From Melitaea cinxia (lineage: Eukaryota > Arthropoda > Insecta > Lepidoptera > Nymphalidae): 64,000 bases of DNA. The notes under the pieces were generated by a model, which saw nothing but the letters and a program-made list of their open reading frames with translations, had not been told where the DNA came from and made no database searches. Both the position numbers and the translations under genes were made by a program. Below, piece after piece: positions 1-11,464 of this stretch (its first letter is position 1; each line of letters opens with the position of its first letter). The stretch covers positions 7,679,501 to 7,743,500 of the forward strand of contig NC_059415.1 in NCBI RefSeq assembly GCF_905220565.1, in the 5' to 3' direction.

Positions 1-500
1 AGAAGTTGGTTAAGAAATCATGTCAAACATAATTCACTTCAAGAAAAATCTGACACAGTAAAGACAAAGAGCGAGAACTACAAGTAGAGAAGCAACTTTA
101 ATGCACTCGAAATAGAATGTCGCTTTTTTCATTGAAGTCAGCTGAGCTCGGAAACTCAAATAGAAATGCATTGTTTCCTATGAATTTTAAATTTATAAAC
201 CGTCGTCCGACATTTTATTTAAGAAAATTTCTCGGAGCGTCACTGACGGACCAAGGTTTAAAGAATTACTAAGCCAATTACTATTCAAATAAATGTTAAA
301 CCCACCAAGTCAGAGCACGGTTTCTTTTTCATATTTTTAAGAAAAAAGATCTCGTGTATATTTTTGAACAAAAATTCGTATAGAGACTTTGACGTAATGT
401 GCACGGTACTTTCTTACAGTGTATATTTGTGTTGGTACCAACATAAATTTATCTCAAGATATTTTTAAAATTGGAATTAATATTTAATTTAATTAATTCA
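1..500. other. AT-rich non-coding DNA
   Basis: No open reading frame, repeat or RNA gene that I can support. Confidence 0.6.
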
Positions 501-578
501 TCATTACAGCCTATACAGTCCACTGCTGGACATAGGCCTCCACAAGTTCCCGCCAAAAATAATGTGAAATCATGTGTT
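501..578 (-). repeat. Family A retroposon, 3' fragment
   Basis: Contains the complement of the family A 3' end (TCCACTGCTGGACATAGGCC, CCGCCAAAAAT). It is about 78 bp, heavily 5'-truncated, and matches the 3' ends of copies at 6.35, 13.5, 17.6, 19.2, 27.5, 41.7 and 51 kb. Confidence 0.8.
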
Positions 579-724
579 AAATCATTTAATTAATTACTTT
601 TCCAACAATTCGTGACATTTAACGGTAACCATAAAAACTAGCCTTACAGTGACTCGCTGTCAAAAGTCTGCTAAAAATAAAATTCAACGAACTAGTTGAT
701 CAAATCCGAACTATAATCTATTTT

Positions 725-1015
725 TAACCGACTTCAAAAAAAGGAGGAGGTTACTCAATTCGACCGTATATATATATTTTTTTTTATGTATGTTCGGAGA
801 TAACTTCTTCGTTTATGAACCGATTTTGATAATTCTTTTTTTGTTCGAAAGGAGATATTCATAGTTTGGTACCATGACAAGGAAACCAGGATCTGATGAT
901 GGGATCCCAGAGAAATCGAGGGAAACTTTCAAAAATCGTAAGGGTGACTAGTAAATTTAATCATGTTTTCATTAAGTACTATAAAGCACTACTATTTAAC
1001 AAAGGTCTGGAGTCG
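725..1015 (+). repeat. Family D (AACCGACTTC) element, partial
   Basis: Starts AACCGACTTCAAAAAAAGGA, then ACTCAATTCGACCGTATATA, and later ACCAGGATCTGATGATGGGA. The same blocks in the same order occur in the long copies at 39.2 and 45.4 kb. The distal half is replaced by the 130-bp tandem array that follows. The superfamily is unknown to me; it has no coding capacity. Confidence 0.8.
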
Positions 1016-1665
1016 ATCTGATGATGGAGAAGAAAGATAGTCGAGGGAACTCTTCAACAATTTATAGCAATTACCTGCTTTTTGAACTTAATTCGTTTTT
1101 ATTGATGAAAAATTTGTACCTGTATGAGTTATAAGTGCCATTACAGTCTGATGATGGAGACAAAAGTTAGTCGAGGGAACTCTTTAACGATTTATAGCAA
1201 TTACCTGCTGTTTGAACTTAATTCGTTTCTATTGATGAAAACTTTGCATATATATGAGTTATAAGGGCCATTTCAGTCTGATGATGGAGACGAAAGATAG
1301 TCGAGGGAACTCTTCAACGACTTATAGCAATTACCTCCTGTTTGAACTTAATTCGTTTCTATTGATGAGAACTTTGCACCTATATGAGTTACAAGTGCCA
1401 TTAAAGTCTGATGATGGAGACGAAAGATAGTCAAGGGAACTCTTTAACGATTTATAGCAATTACCTGCTGTTTGAACTTAATTCGTTTCTATTGATGAGA
1501 ACTTTGCACCTATATGAGTTACAAGTGCCATTAAAGTCTGATGATGGAGACGAAAGATAGTCGAGGGAACTTTTCAACGATTTATAGCAATTACCTTCTG
1601 TGTGATCATCTGTGTCGCTGGACCAGGTTTGATGATGGAGCCCATAAACACTCGAGGGAATTTCT
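1016..1665 (+). repeat. 130-bp tandem repeat array (about 5 copies)
   Basis: Units start at about 1016, 1146, 1276, 1406 and 1536, exactly 130 bp apart, each with GTCTGATGATGGAGA, then TCGAGGGAACT, then ATAGCAATTACCT. Neighbouring units differ by a few substitutions; a sixth, diverged start lies near 1626. The unit resembles the CTGATGATGGGATCCC...ATCGAGGGAAACT part of family D directly upstream, so the array probably arose by amplification of an internal part of that element. Confidence 0.9.
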
Positions 1666-1710
1666 CAACAATTTACAGCAGTTACCTTTTGCTGTTTGAC
1701 GACCGCTTTG

Positions 1711-1922
1711 ATATAATGGTGCATGTGCCGTGTCGGCGGCGCCTAAACACCGACGGTCGCGGGTTCAATTCCCGCTCGGAGAGGATATTTATGTTTATAC
1801 AAATATTTATTTTCGGTCTAGTTGTTAATCTTTGTGGTTCTTCCAACCTAGCCTCGGAGAACACGCTAGGCTGTCAGTCCCGGTTGTTATTACGTACACC
1901 TGATAGCGAACTTTACTCATAG
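1711..1922 (+). repeat. tRNA-derived SINE, variant head
   Basis: A tRNA-like head with B box GGTTCAATTCC near 1763 and CCCGCTCGGAG, then the shared body (GTACACCTGATAGCGA, TACTCATAGTA). It lacks the 3' third and is followed directly by a second SINE head. The head matches the copy at 28.7 kb rather than that at 43.2 kb. Confidence 0.8.
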
Positions 1923-1925
1923 TAT

Positions 1926-2090
1926 GTCGACGCGTTAGCGCAGCGGTCACAGCACCGGCTGTTGCACTGGCGTTAGTGGGTTCAATCCCCGCGCACGAGA
2001 GACATTTGTATTGGCCATATAGATGTTTGTCATGATCTAGGTGTTTGTGCTTGTGTATTGTGTATGTGAAAAAGCATCCTTGTTAGGTTT
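1926..2090 (+). repeat. tRNA-derived SINE, 3'-truncated
   Basis: A-box-like GCGTTAGCGCAGCGG and B-box-like GGTTCAATCCC, followed by ACATTTGTATTGGCCATA as in other SINE bodies here. Homology fades after about 2090. It sits head-to-tail behind the previous SINE. Confidence 0.8.
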
Positions 2091-2112
2091 ACCCATCACT
2101 AAAAATTGTAAA

Positions 2113-2616
2113 ATAAAATAATTTTTAACAAAAAAAAACCGACTTCAAATAGGAAACTAAAAAGTGAAAAATAAATTTACTTAGAACAAAGTAATTCGTA
2201 TTTTGATTTAGTTAATCAAAAATGATTAAATAAATATTTTATAATTTTGAAGTTGGTGCCAAGTAAATACTACAACAACCTGGCTACAATAACAAATACA
2301 AACAGCACACACACACACACAACAAACAAGTACAAAAAATATTATTAGATATGTCAAAACAATAACAGAATAATAACAGTATTCAACCTAATAGTCAATG
2401 AAACAAATTATGAAAGAAAACTGAATACAACTTACGAGTAGATACTAGAGTAGATATTGTTTTACTTGGCACCGACATCAAAATTATAAAATATTTATTT
2501 AATCATTTCTGATTAACTAAATCAAAATACGAATTACTTTGTACTAAGTAAATTTATTTTTCACTTTTTAGTTTCCTATTTGAAGTCGGTTTTTTTTTTG
2601 TTAAAAATTATTTTAT
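2113..2616. repeat. Foldback element with ~160-bp inverted arms
   Basis: The left arm (about 2113-2277) and right arm (about 2461-2616) are near-perfect reverse complements; each carries AACCGACTTCAAATAGGAAA or its complement. The ~180-bp loop is unrelated AT-rich DNA with a (CA)n run near 2306-2324. There is no coding capacity. It shares the AACCGACTTC end with family D but has a different interior, so it looks like a MITE or foldback derivative. Confidence 0.85.
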
Positions 2617-2840
2617 ACTTTTGTGTTTTATTTATGCGTTCATGTAAGCGCTTAAAGCATTTTTAAAGCGCAGTTTAAAGCACTTCTAGCTCTAAATTTT
2701 AAACTTAAAATTTTACAAGAAATTTGAGAGTACATTTATTCTGATGATCAAGTGGTGTGACAAACAGCATTTAAATATTATAGAGAAAGAATCAAACTCT
2801 TGAAGGAATGTATTTATCGTCGTAATTTATTGTATTTTTT

Positions 2841-2960
2841 AACCGACTTCAAAAAAAGGAGAAGTTTACTCAATTCGACCGTATATATATATATATACAT
2901 ATATTATTTCCGTACTTTACGCAATGATGTTTTGTCATTTATTATATATATGATATAATT
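2841..2960 (+). repeat. Family D fragment
   Basis: AACCGACTTCAAAAAAAGGA followed by ACTCAATTCGACCGTATATA, the 5' block of family D, then a (TA)n microsatellite. The rest of the element is missing. Confidence 0.75.
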
Positions 2961-2961
2961 C

Positions 2962-2962
<1 letters not shown>

Positions 2963-3006
<44 letters not shown>
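2963..3006. repeat. (TA)n microsatellite
   Basis: A continuous TA dinucleotide run of about 44 bp joined to the 3' side of a family D fragment. Confidence 0.95.
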
Positions 3007-3009
<3 letters not shown>

Positions 3010-3242
3010 ATTAACCCCCTTAATCCCCCCTTATAACTTGGGGGTATGAAAAATAGATGTTGGCCGATTCTCAGACCTACCTGATGTGCACACGATATTT
3101 TATAAAAATCGGTCTACTGTTTCGGAGGAGTATTTAACTAACATGGTGACACGAGAATTTTATATACATATAAGATATAAGTATATGAGTATGTTTATTT
3201 GTGTCTATGTGTATATTCCTGTTACATAAAAATGTTGCGCCC

Positions 3243-3420
3243 CATCCCACACTCCTTATGTTAGTACTCTGCTCAAAGGTTGCCTGGAAGAGATCGCTGT
3301 ATTAGCGATAAGCCCGCCTGTTGCAACTTGTATTTTCGTAATTTCATATATTGTTAAAATATTGTATTGGTGCGAAATAAATAAAAAGTGTCTTTGCGAA
3401 AGTGTGAATAAATAAATAAA
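3243..3420 (+). repeat. LINE 3' end (untranslated region and tail)
   Basis: Contains AAGGTTGCCTGGAAGAGATC, TTAGCGATAAGCCCGCC and an AATAAATAAA tail. The same arrangement appears at 38.49 kb directly behind reverse-transcriptase-like codons and, on the other strand, at 16.2, 35.9 and 48.8 kb. This supports a Jockey-like LINE 3' end, 5'-truncated. Confidence 0.7.
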
Positions 3421-3604
3421 TCAAACTTATAAAAAAAGTCAAATGACTGCAATTCAACAATAATCTCAAATTCTATTTTAGTAAAATTACCTCCTTATAT
3501 TTATTATTCTTATACGACAAGGGTGGCAAACAAGTACCTGATGGCTATTATTAGGAAACTAGGTATCTTCAAATTGCTACAGACTTAAACTCAACAGTCA
3601 TTAA

Positions 3605-3896
3605 TCTATAATATAAAAATGAGTCGCTGAATGTGTTGCTAAGCGCAAAACTCGAGAACGGTTGGACCGATTTCGCTAATTTTGTTTTTAAAATATTCCT
3701 TGAAGTACGAGGATGGTTCTTACGGAGAGAAAAATTCTAAAAAAAAAAAAATTAAATTTCCTGAAAAAGTCTAAAAACAACACTTTTCTATACTCCCATA
3801 CAAAAGATTTGTGATAATACTTAAACGTCAATTTGAACTTTAATACCATACGATAAAGTTTGTGTTAGGCGATACGAAGTTCGCCGGGTCAGCTAG
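3605..3896 (+). mobile_element. Non-autonomous Helitron
   Basis: Begins TC after an A and ends CTAG before a T. The final 30 bases hold a hairpin (GGCGA / TCGCC arms around TACGAAGT) about ten bases before the CTAG end. Internal GAGAACGGTTGGACCGATTT is typical of lepidopteran Helitron ends. At 292 bp it encodes nothing. Confidence 0.85.
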
Positions 3897-5100
3897 TGAT
3901 AGAATAAAAGAATTAGGAACTATTATAAGCGTAGAGCTTAGCTGTATATAGTGAACATATCCAGATAGTATAACACAAAGTTTTGTAGCTCTCGTAAAAA
4001 TAATGTACATCACACATATTTATTACACAATATTAGGTAAAGGGCTTACTTGCTTACTGGTAATATGTTTTAAAAAATACGAAAGCGGTATAATGTCGGC
4101 GACTGAAAATTTTCGTCTTAGAATAAATTGGTTTCTAATGCTTGACACCATTATTAAGGCGAAAACTCATAATGTTAAGCCATCGCAAATTTCAGGGTCA
4201 TGTCAGATTTAGAATTATTTATATGAAGGTTGTTATAAATTATCATAAATACAAATAATCTATGGTAATCTCGACGGAACCCTAGTTTATTTCATTCTAA
4301 TTCAAACCCCTGAAAAGTTCGCAGAATAAAAGCAAAATGCAACTTCGATATGAAATTTAAATGAGCCCAGGTACCCTAATTCTACATCCTTTTGTCATTC
4401 CGAGCGGTCGACAATTCTAGAAATAATGTAAATGACGAACACCGAAGTTATATTCTGAATCAAGTTGGTAAAAAGAATAAAATTTTATCCTTTAAAGAAA
4501 ATTGTTGTTTTATAACATTTAAGGAAGAACGAAATAAAAACATTTATTTGGGCCATCACAAATTCACAAACATTTTTTAACATATAAAGATTACCAAAAT
4601 AAACAGTAAATAAAATTAAACTAAAAAAAAGAAACAATGATATTAAAAAAAAAACAATTAAGTTTCAAAAATTTAAAATAAAAGTCATGAAAATTAAAAA
4701 TAATAATACTAAAAAACCTGGTACGTTTCACCGAGGCAGTCGGTATCCAACAGATACAAGTTTATATATTACTAGCATATATATATATTTTTTTTTATTA
4801 AATAATTTGGTACACATTTTTTTAAATTTCGTTCTCACAATAGGAAGTTAATACACTAATCATGTAAGATGCTCCGGCAGAAGCTAGTATTTTGTAGCGA
4901 ATGAGGTTGAAGAAGAGAGCTTAGCTGTACCCTGCGCGCGTTGCTACGCTTTTTTTTTTAGTCGTACCAACTCAGAAACCTCTTGTGGGCTCATGCACAA
5001 CACTTTGCTGAAGATCACAACATGATCAAATGAATAGTTTACTATTCTATAAAGGACATACATATAAACATTTATTTTTATATATCTTAATATATATAAA
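3897..5100. other. AT-rich non-coding DNA
   Basis: Short open frames at 4003-4212 and 4392-4580 have no recognisable domain and composition like the surrounding AT-rich DNA. I see nothing supportable here. Confidence 0.55.
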
Positions 5101-5283
5101 TCTCGTGTCACAATGTTTGTCCTCAATGGACTCCTAAACTACTTAACCGATTTTAGTCAAATTTGCACACCGTGTGCAGTTTGATCCAACTTAAAAGATA
5201 GGCTATATTTTATTTTGATATATTATGTTATTATTATATTTCAGAAAAAAATAAGGTGATACGAAGTTCGCCAGGTCAGCTAG
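5101..5283 (+). mobile_element. Non-autonomous Helitron, internally deleted
   Basis: Starts TCTCGTGTC, contains TTAACCGATTTTAGTC and ends GATACGAAGTTCGCCAGGTC then AGCTAG before T. The 3' end matches that of the copy at 3605-3896, but the element is about 110 bp shorter. Confidence 0.8.
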
Positions 5284-5697
5284 TATACATATAGAAGTTA
5301 TTTTTTTACCGTCAAATTCCACTATAATTATGAGATATTTCGATTTCCAAATATGCATCTAAGAGTTTTAGTTTATTAATTGAGGAGAAACACGTCCAAA
5401 GGCCTACCGCCGTCCTCTACCTCTTAATATTAAAATCGATTCGTAACTTATGTGCAGGAAAACTTAATTCCAAGTGGTGAATGCGGCCTTGTAGATTTTC
5501 AACAAAGTTTTTTTCTAAGTAAATAATAAATAATTAGCTGCAGTGCTTACGACATCGTTTGGACGAAGTAAATTAGAGATTTTTTTACTATTCTCCAAGG
5601 GGTACTTTGTTTTCTGTTATTAAAATTCTTACGTAATTTGACTCAACAGAGCTATTAGAGTTTCTTTTGTGTAATTCGTAAAAAGAAAAAAGTACAC

Positions 5698-5880
5698 TAA
5701 CCGAATTAAAAAAGGGAGGAGGTTTTTAATTTGACTGTATTTACTCTTGTGTACTACTAATTTTTTACTAGGTGTACCGATTTTGACTCTATTGTTATTC
5801 GAAATTTAGTGTTTCTCATGTGACGTGTTTAAATTTAAAAAAGATCTGACTTGTAGTTTTTGAACTATGTCTCATAAAAA
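5698..5880 (+). repeat. Family D fragment, diverged
   Basis: TAACCGAATTAAAAAAGGGA, then GGTGTACCGATTTTGAC and AAAAAGATCTGAC in the same order as intact family D copies, with many substitutions. No coding capacity. Confidence 0.65.
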
Positions 5881-6064
5881 ATCAGTATTTAATTGATTTC
5901 GACTACGTTGGTTGTTCTCATTTCATTACTTATCGATCTAAATTGTAATTTGTTTTCTTTTTTATTAAATTCACTTAAAAAAAATGGTTCTCTGTAAAGT
6001 TGGTTTACGGACGATAGTTTAACGTGACAACGTTATAACAAAACATCTCCTCGGACGTTTAGGT

Positions 6065-6130
6065 CAATCATGTGTTAGAATATGGAATATAAATAGATGC
6101 GGTGCAAGCCGTATATTCCATATGATTGAG
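6065..6130. other. Long imperfect hairpin
   Basis: ATATGGAATATA (6080-6091) pairs perfectly with TATATTCCATAT (6112-6123) around a 20-base loop; outer TCAATC and GATTGA extend the stem after a one-sided bulge. The size resembles a small precursor hairpin, but in AT-rich DNA such stems arise by chance, and there is no evidence of transcription. Confidence 0.35.
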
Positions 6131-6337
6131 CGTAACGGGACAATGGGAGTAACGCAATGAGTCAACCTTTTTCGTGCATGCCGCCGTCGTTCATCGATTT
6201 ATTACGTCAAAATATAATTAAAATTGATGATTACAAAAAAAGAAACAATGAAAAACTAATATCTTTGCCATAAATATCACTCAATACAGTCTCAATATCT
6301 CTGTAACACATATTCACTAGAGAGATTATACCTCGAT

Positions 6338-6622
6338 ACCTCTATGAGATATGAGGGATAACAAGGTTCCACAACCACCTTGGAACTTAAGAAGCCGACC
6401 GATGGCGGGATAACCATCTAACTGCTGGCTTTGAAATACACAGGCCGAAGACGGGCAGCAGCGTCTTCGGTGCGACAAAGCCAGTACTGCGGTCACCAAC
6501 CCGCCTGCCCAGCGTGGTGACTATGGGCAAAACACATGAGTTCACGTTATTTTTGGCGTGAACTTGTGGAGGCCTATGTCCAGCAGTGGACTGTATAGGC
6601 TGTAATGATGACCTCTATGAGA
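6338..6622 (+). repeat. Family A retroposon with 12-bp target duplication
   Basis: The copy occupies about 6350-6610, is 5'-truncated and ends GGCTGTAATGATG. It is flanked by perfect ACCTCTATGAGA repeats at 6338-6349 and 6611-6622. The variable 5' end, fixed 3' end and target duplication are the signature of target-primed reverse transcription. Confidence 0.9.
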
Positions 6623-8747
6623 CGATCACATCTAATAGAGTTGTGAACATCGCAAGCACTTTGTTTGCTCTCCCACCTATTTGCGTCTAACCGGAGACCA
6701 TTGTGCACGAATGCATTTTAGTGATGGTAACGTTATATCGACAAAAATATAATTTCGAATGTGTCGTTATTTTCGATTAATAAATGCTTTGTCGAAATAC
6801 GAAATACTACGATGACGATAAGAATACAAAATTTTTAGATACAGAAATATGGGTTAATCAATTTATTTATTGATTGGTTATTTTTACATTTAGAATAAAT
6901 ATTTAAATTTAAAACTACCAATTTTTATAATAACATCTTAAGTGTCAAGTAATTCGAAATTGTCATGACATTACACGATACAGCTCAAAGATTTTCTGAC
7001 ACTTTTGCAACTTATTTGGTTGAAAAGTATAGTTTTATTTTTATTATGCTACGTATAGGAATTTTAAAAGGCCAATGAAATAGGTTTTAACAATTTTTTA
7101 ATTACTTAACTTTTTGAATATTTACTGAAGTAAGTTACATTCCGAAATTCTTTAAGCTTGGATATGGTGCAGTGATGATATATTATGCTCATTATGTTTT
7201 TATCACCTTATCTTTCACATATGCAAACGAATCAATATAAAAATCACAGGCTGAATTTTATATTCTAAGTAAGCTCGTAGAATATTTTGTAATATATATT
7301 AATTATTATCATTTATCTTTTCATTTAACCTACTACTATAGTAAAATTTTACAAAAAAAAACCACTATCGATAAATACAAAAGCACATCACTATTACACC
7401 GAGAAGACACCTTAATAGTCTACCACTTTGCTCAATTTTACACTGCAACCCCACTACTTTATCTGTGTCAACCCCCTTTACTTTCCTTTTCAACTTTAAT
7501 TTTTATGTTTTAAATCCTTTATCTTTTGTTACTTACCACACCGAAGGATACACAAGTACATACTCAGATTGTCTTAATGTTAAGTTAATAAGCTATTTAA
7601 GAGATTGTCTTAAAAAGTATTGAAATTTATATTGCTTTTATTTAGAACCTCATTTACCAAACGTTTTTAATTTATTTGTAAATTTAACTTTGGAAAACAA
7701 TTTGAGTACTAAGAATAATAAATAATAGAATAGTAAAAATAAGCATTTAGCTTTTCTTATTTTTTAAAGTTGGGATTAAAATAAATCTACAAACACTCTA
7801 CAACTGTATTTTATTTTACAATTTAATTGAAAACGATGAAGGGCTATTAAAAATATTATGAGATGAAAGAATTGAGAGAACTTAAACTAAACTTAGAAGT
7901 TAACAAAAAAGCATTAAAGATTATAAGTTAGTGTTGATACTTCGAATATTCGTTTTTTTTTTTGTAATGTCATATTTAAGGATAAAATTTACTAGTTTAA
8001 TGGGTGGTTTACTTTTATAAAGTCAGTGCTACTTACTTTAGTATTAGTTACAAATTCCAGAGCCTGTATGATACTTATATTTTTTTGCATTAAAATATAA
8101 CAAACACGCTTCACATACATCGCATCGACGTTAATTTATTTTAGTAATATTTTAATTATCTTCAGAGAAATACCAAATCATTTTTCCTAGAACATGTCGC
8201 GATTGCTATTACATTTCCCATATTGCTGTATTTAATTTTTACAATATATAATTTACCTATCACTTTGTTTTTGGTTGGTAAAATAACCTCCCATTCCAGC
8301 TCCATAACAGAGTAAATTTTAGGAAAATCCAAAACTCGAAAGATTCACTAAGTTGTCTTACTCGAGGAGTCTTTGTAAGTCGGTCCTTTTACATTTTCGA
8401 TTCTTATAAATTAATTTTGAACATGTGTTTGAATATTCATTCTTCACGCCGTCCGGTTATCCTAATTATATTTCAATGAGTTGTTTTAATTTTTATTCTA
8501 CTTTTCTTTATTGCGTAGATTTTGGTTTAGATTTTAAGATCATTTAGTATGTAATTCTTAATATATATATTATAATTTTGATCGTTTAGTATGTAAAATC
8601 ATTTGATATTTTTGTCTGTAGTTTGTATTGTACTGTCTGAAATCACACTATTTCTGGGTGGATGTCACTTCTCTTCTAAATAAATGTTGGAACTTTGAGC
8701 TGGCGCAGATTAAGTCATCTTTTATCTCTATACTATAATGATATAAA
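6623..8747. other. AT-rich non-coding DNA
   Basis: More than 2 kb with no open frame over about 60 codons except a short minus-strand frame inside a family C remnant at its edge. No repeat or RNA gene recognised. Confidence 0.55.
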
Positions 8748-8942
8748 ACAAGCGTACGCCTGAATCTAAGGAGTATTACAAGCCGTTTGTTGAACCTAAG
8801 CGTCCAGGAACTCTGGCTCCTTACTAACAATAGAAAGACAACACTAGTTGAGAGCATTATGCAGCTTTGCTCTTCTGTAAGGCTGAGGGTACGGCTGCTT
8901 CAAATTTGATCAAGTTATTTTCTGCTGTACCTACCCTACATC
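8748..8942 (-). repeat. Family C retroposon, degraded
   Basis: In reverse orientation it shows the family C order: AAGCGTACGCCTGA, CCAGGAACTCTGGCTCCTTA, and a diverged match near CTTCTGTAAGGCTGAGG. It is far more diverged than the copies at 29.4 and 63.0 kb, so it is an old insertion. Confidence 0.6.
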
Positions 8943-9573
8943 GATAAAATATGCTTAATAAGAGAATCAAATCTCGTCCTAAAAGAGATAATTTTCTCTA
9001 GATTCCTTTTAACATTACATACAATAATTTTTCAAGCAATTAATTTGATAAAGACATGCAAGTACTCTAAAACCTAATATAGCTCGGGGGTTATATATTA
9101 AATACACTTTGAAAGAAGTTAGCAAAATAGATAACAGCTTAAACTTCGTAACCCTAGATTGCATTCAGCTACTTATAATAGTTTTATTAATAGATTATAG
9201 CAAGTTCCGAAGCGTCAAAACTAACGGGAGTGGTTAAGCTCCACGTACTTTGTACTTCCTCTACGTATACGGGTATTACCCGATACACATGAAACGATAT
9301 GAAATTACTGAAATATAAAATAAACTATAATAGCTAACCGAGCCAATTTAGTAACGCCATTTCTTGATCAAATTATCGATTTTAATAAATTTTATTTTAT
9401 ACAAAGCGTGACCGGACAATAAAGTACACAACAAAAATAGAATTGTTCAATTCGGTGCAGTTTTTCAGAAGTTACACACGTACATACATTCCGGCGACTT
9501 AATTTTATACATACATACATATATATATAAAAATATATATATATTTTAACTATTTGATCCCACACACGTTACC
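8943..9573. other. AT-rich non-coding DNA
   Basis: No gene or recognised repeat; simple ATAC/TA runs near 9505-9545. Confidence 0.5.
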
Positions 9574-9882
9574 CTCTATAATTGTGTTTGTGTTGAACGA
9601 AGAAAAATCGACTTCAATTATACTGACAAGTAATACAACGTAGGTAGACGAAAAAATAGTAAAGTAAATACGCATTATCAAAGATTACCCCAAAAGTTGT
9701 AATCAGATCTCGATGAAATTTAAATGTGACCACATGATAAATATCGGCTTTCGATTAAATCATTAAAATCGGTACACCCAGTAAAATGTTATGCGGATTT
9801 TCGAGTTTCCCTTGATTTAAAATATATATATATATATACGGTCGAATTGAGTAACCTCCTCCTTTTTTTGTAGCTTGAAGTG
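9574..9882 (-). repeat. Family D element, partial
   Basis: Reverse-orientation blocks TACAACGTAGGTAGACGAAA, AAATCGGTACACCCAGTAAA and ATACGGTCGAATTGAGTAAC, then CTCCTCCTTTTTTTG. A TA run sits at the same internal position as in the copies at 0.75 and 25.9 kb. No coding capacity. Confidence 0.8.
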
Positions 9883-10645
9883 TTTGTTAATTGTTTCGGA
9901 TTTTTTTTAATTCTCCACGCAATTTTTTTAATATTCCATTTCATAAAAATCTTCAACAAAATATTAGAAAGCTTTCAACAATTCAGTTTTGTTTATATAG
10001 AAGGAATCCATTAAGCACAGTAATAAAGGTCAGGCTGTGACTAACTTATTCGAGTTTGTAGCGTAATTAGATTTAGGTCTATATTCACATACATGTAACA
10101 AGAGACCCATTTAAAAAAAAAATGCTTTTATTTCGTTTTAATTCCATGTACTTATTATAAGTAGGTATATAGTAGTACAACATAGAAAAATAAACAGATG
10201 TACTTTTGTACACAAAATACTAATTTAGACTGGTCATAAGCTTAACTATAGATTACGAAAGATAAAAAGTACGCAGTTGATTAAATTTAGACCCAAATAT
10301 ACTTTAGATCTTATTAAAATTTGTTATTAAAATTTACACAAAGTTATTACCAGATATTCTGAACTGGAAAATAAAATCAAAATGGGACCTAGATCACAGA
10401 TAAAACACGTAGATATTTAGATAATCGAGCGTTTAAATTCCAATAACAAACCACTGTGTTCTACATTAAAATTCATCTCATGCGCTAAGATGAAAAGAAA
10501 TATCGGGAGGATATTGCATGCTTAGGAATTAATTCCGTTCTTGATTATGGTTAAAATTCTTTCTTTTTAACACCAGAATTGATTTGTAGTATGATAGAGA
10601 AAAAGAGAGAAGAGAAGCAGAGAGATAGAGCATTAATTTTTTTTC
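9883..10645. other. AT-rich non-coding DNA
   Basis: No open frame, repeat or RNA gene recognised. Confidence 0.5.
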
Positions 10646-10760
10646 ACTTGCGATGCTTCTGTTATTACAGAGATCCACATAGTCCACATAGGCTGTTAAC
10701 TGAATGCAATTAGACGAGCCTTATGCTTGTTTGCTACTCTAGTATTATAAAAAAACAAAT
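10646..10760 (+). repeat. Family C retroposon, 3' remnant
   Basis: TGCGATGCTTCTGTTATTAC, then GACGAGCCTTATGCTTGTTT and a run of A residues, matching the 3' third of family C (GCGATGCTTCTGGTGTTGC ... TGAGCCGTACGCTTGTTTG) with many changes. Confidence 0.55.
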
Positions 10761-11104
10761 AGCTGATTAAATCGAATAGCTTTTTTGTTTTCGTCATAAC
10801 AAGGTGTTTCTAAAAAAATGTCACTAGAGAAGTATGGTGTTACGCTAAAGCTACCTGAATCAGTTTGTATCAATATAATTAGCTACAGTCTCTTTATTTG
10901 TTAGTAATTAATGTTTTACTACTATCATTTTCTCTCAGAGTATCAGCATGAAATGGCTATAAGCCAATAATGCAATTTTGAAAACGCTAGCTTTTTAAAA
11001 ATCTTGCGTTTGTCAGTTTATTTTATATTAAGTAACGAAATAGTTAATTTATAATGTATCTATCTATAGGAATGTATGTATGTCTATAGAGTTGTTTCAC
11101 ATTA

Positions 11105-11250
11105 TTTTTTATAAAATTAAACTGTACACCTACCGTCAATATATCATGTACTTTGCTTTTGTACATTTTTGTCTACTAATTATTGTTAATGTTGTTTGTT
11201 TATTTTATTTCTTGTTTGGTGTACAATAAAGTGTAAATAAGTAAATAAAT
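11105..11250 (+). repeat. LINE 3' tail
   Basis: TGTACATTTTTGTCTACTAA, then TTGGTGTACAATAAAGTGTA and an AAATAAATAAAT tail. A GTGTACAATAAAG ending with an A-rich tail is the usual 3' end of a lepidopteran Jockey-like LINE; the complementary form is at 35.9 kb. Confidence 0.55.
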
Positions 11251-11253
11251 AAA

Positions 11254-11464
11254 TGTAATATTTGATAATATAAGAAGTGGGTAGGAGTCATACTTGTTTG
11301 TCGTCGTCTATAAAACGAGTGTTCCGACTCGATTGGGCATTCTCGTTTGAGACGTCGACCGGTGCGGAGCTCTCGGGAAAAAAGATAAGTATTATAGTTA
11401 TGGTATATATATATAATTATAATGAATAAGTATTATGTAATAATATTAGGAATAAATGGTTACA
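11254..11464 (+). mobile_element. Candidate solo LTR, 211 bp
   Basis: Starts TGTAATA and ends GGTTACA, so it has a TGTAA/TTACA inverted pair. Inside are TATAAAA at 11309-11315, an initiator-like GCATTC about 30 bp downstream, a GC-rich segment, and AATAAA near 11451, 14 bp before the end. That layout fits a short Copia-like LTR. I see no matching 5-bp target duplication and no second LTR, so a stand-alone promoter is also possible. Confidence 0.35.

Noticed and set aside
1016..1665. CRISPR array
   Set aside because: Units are contiguous 130-bp repeats without unique spacers, in a eukaryotic genome.
4392..4580. Small plus-strand frame
   Set aside because: Composition and length are as expected by chance; no motif.
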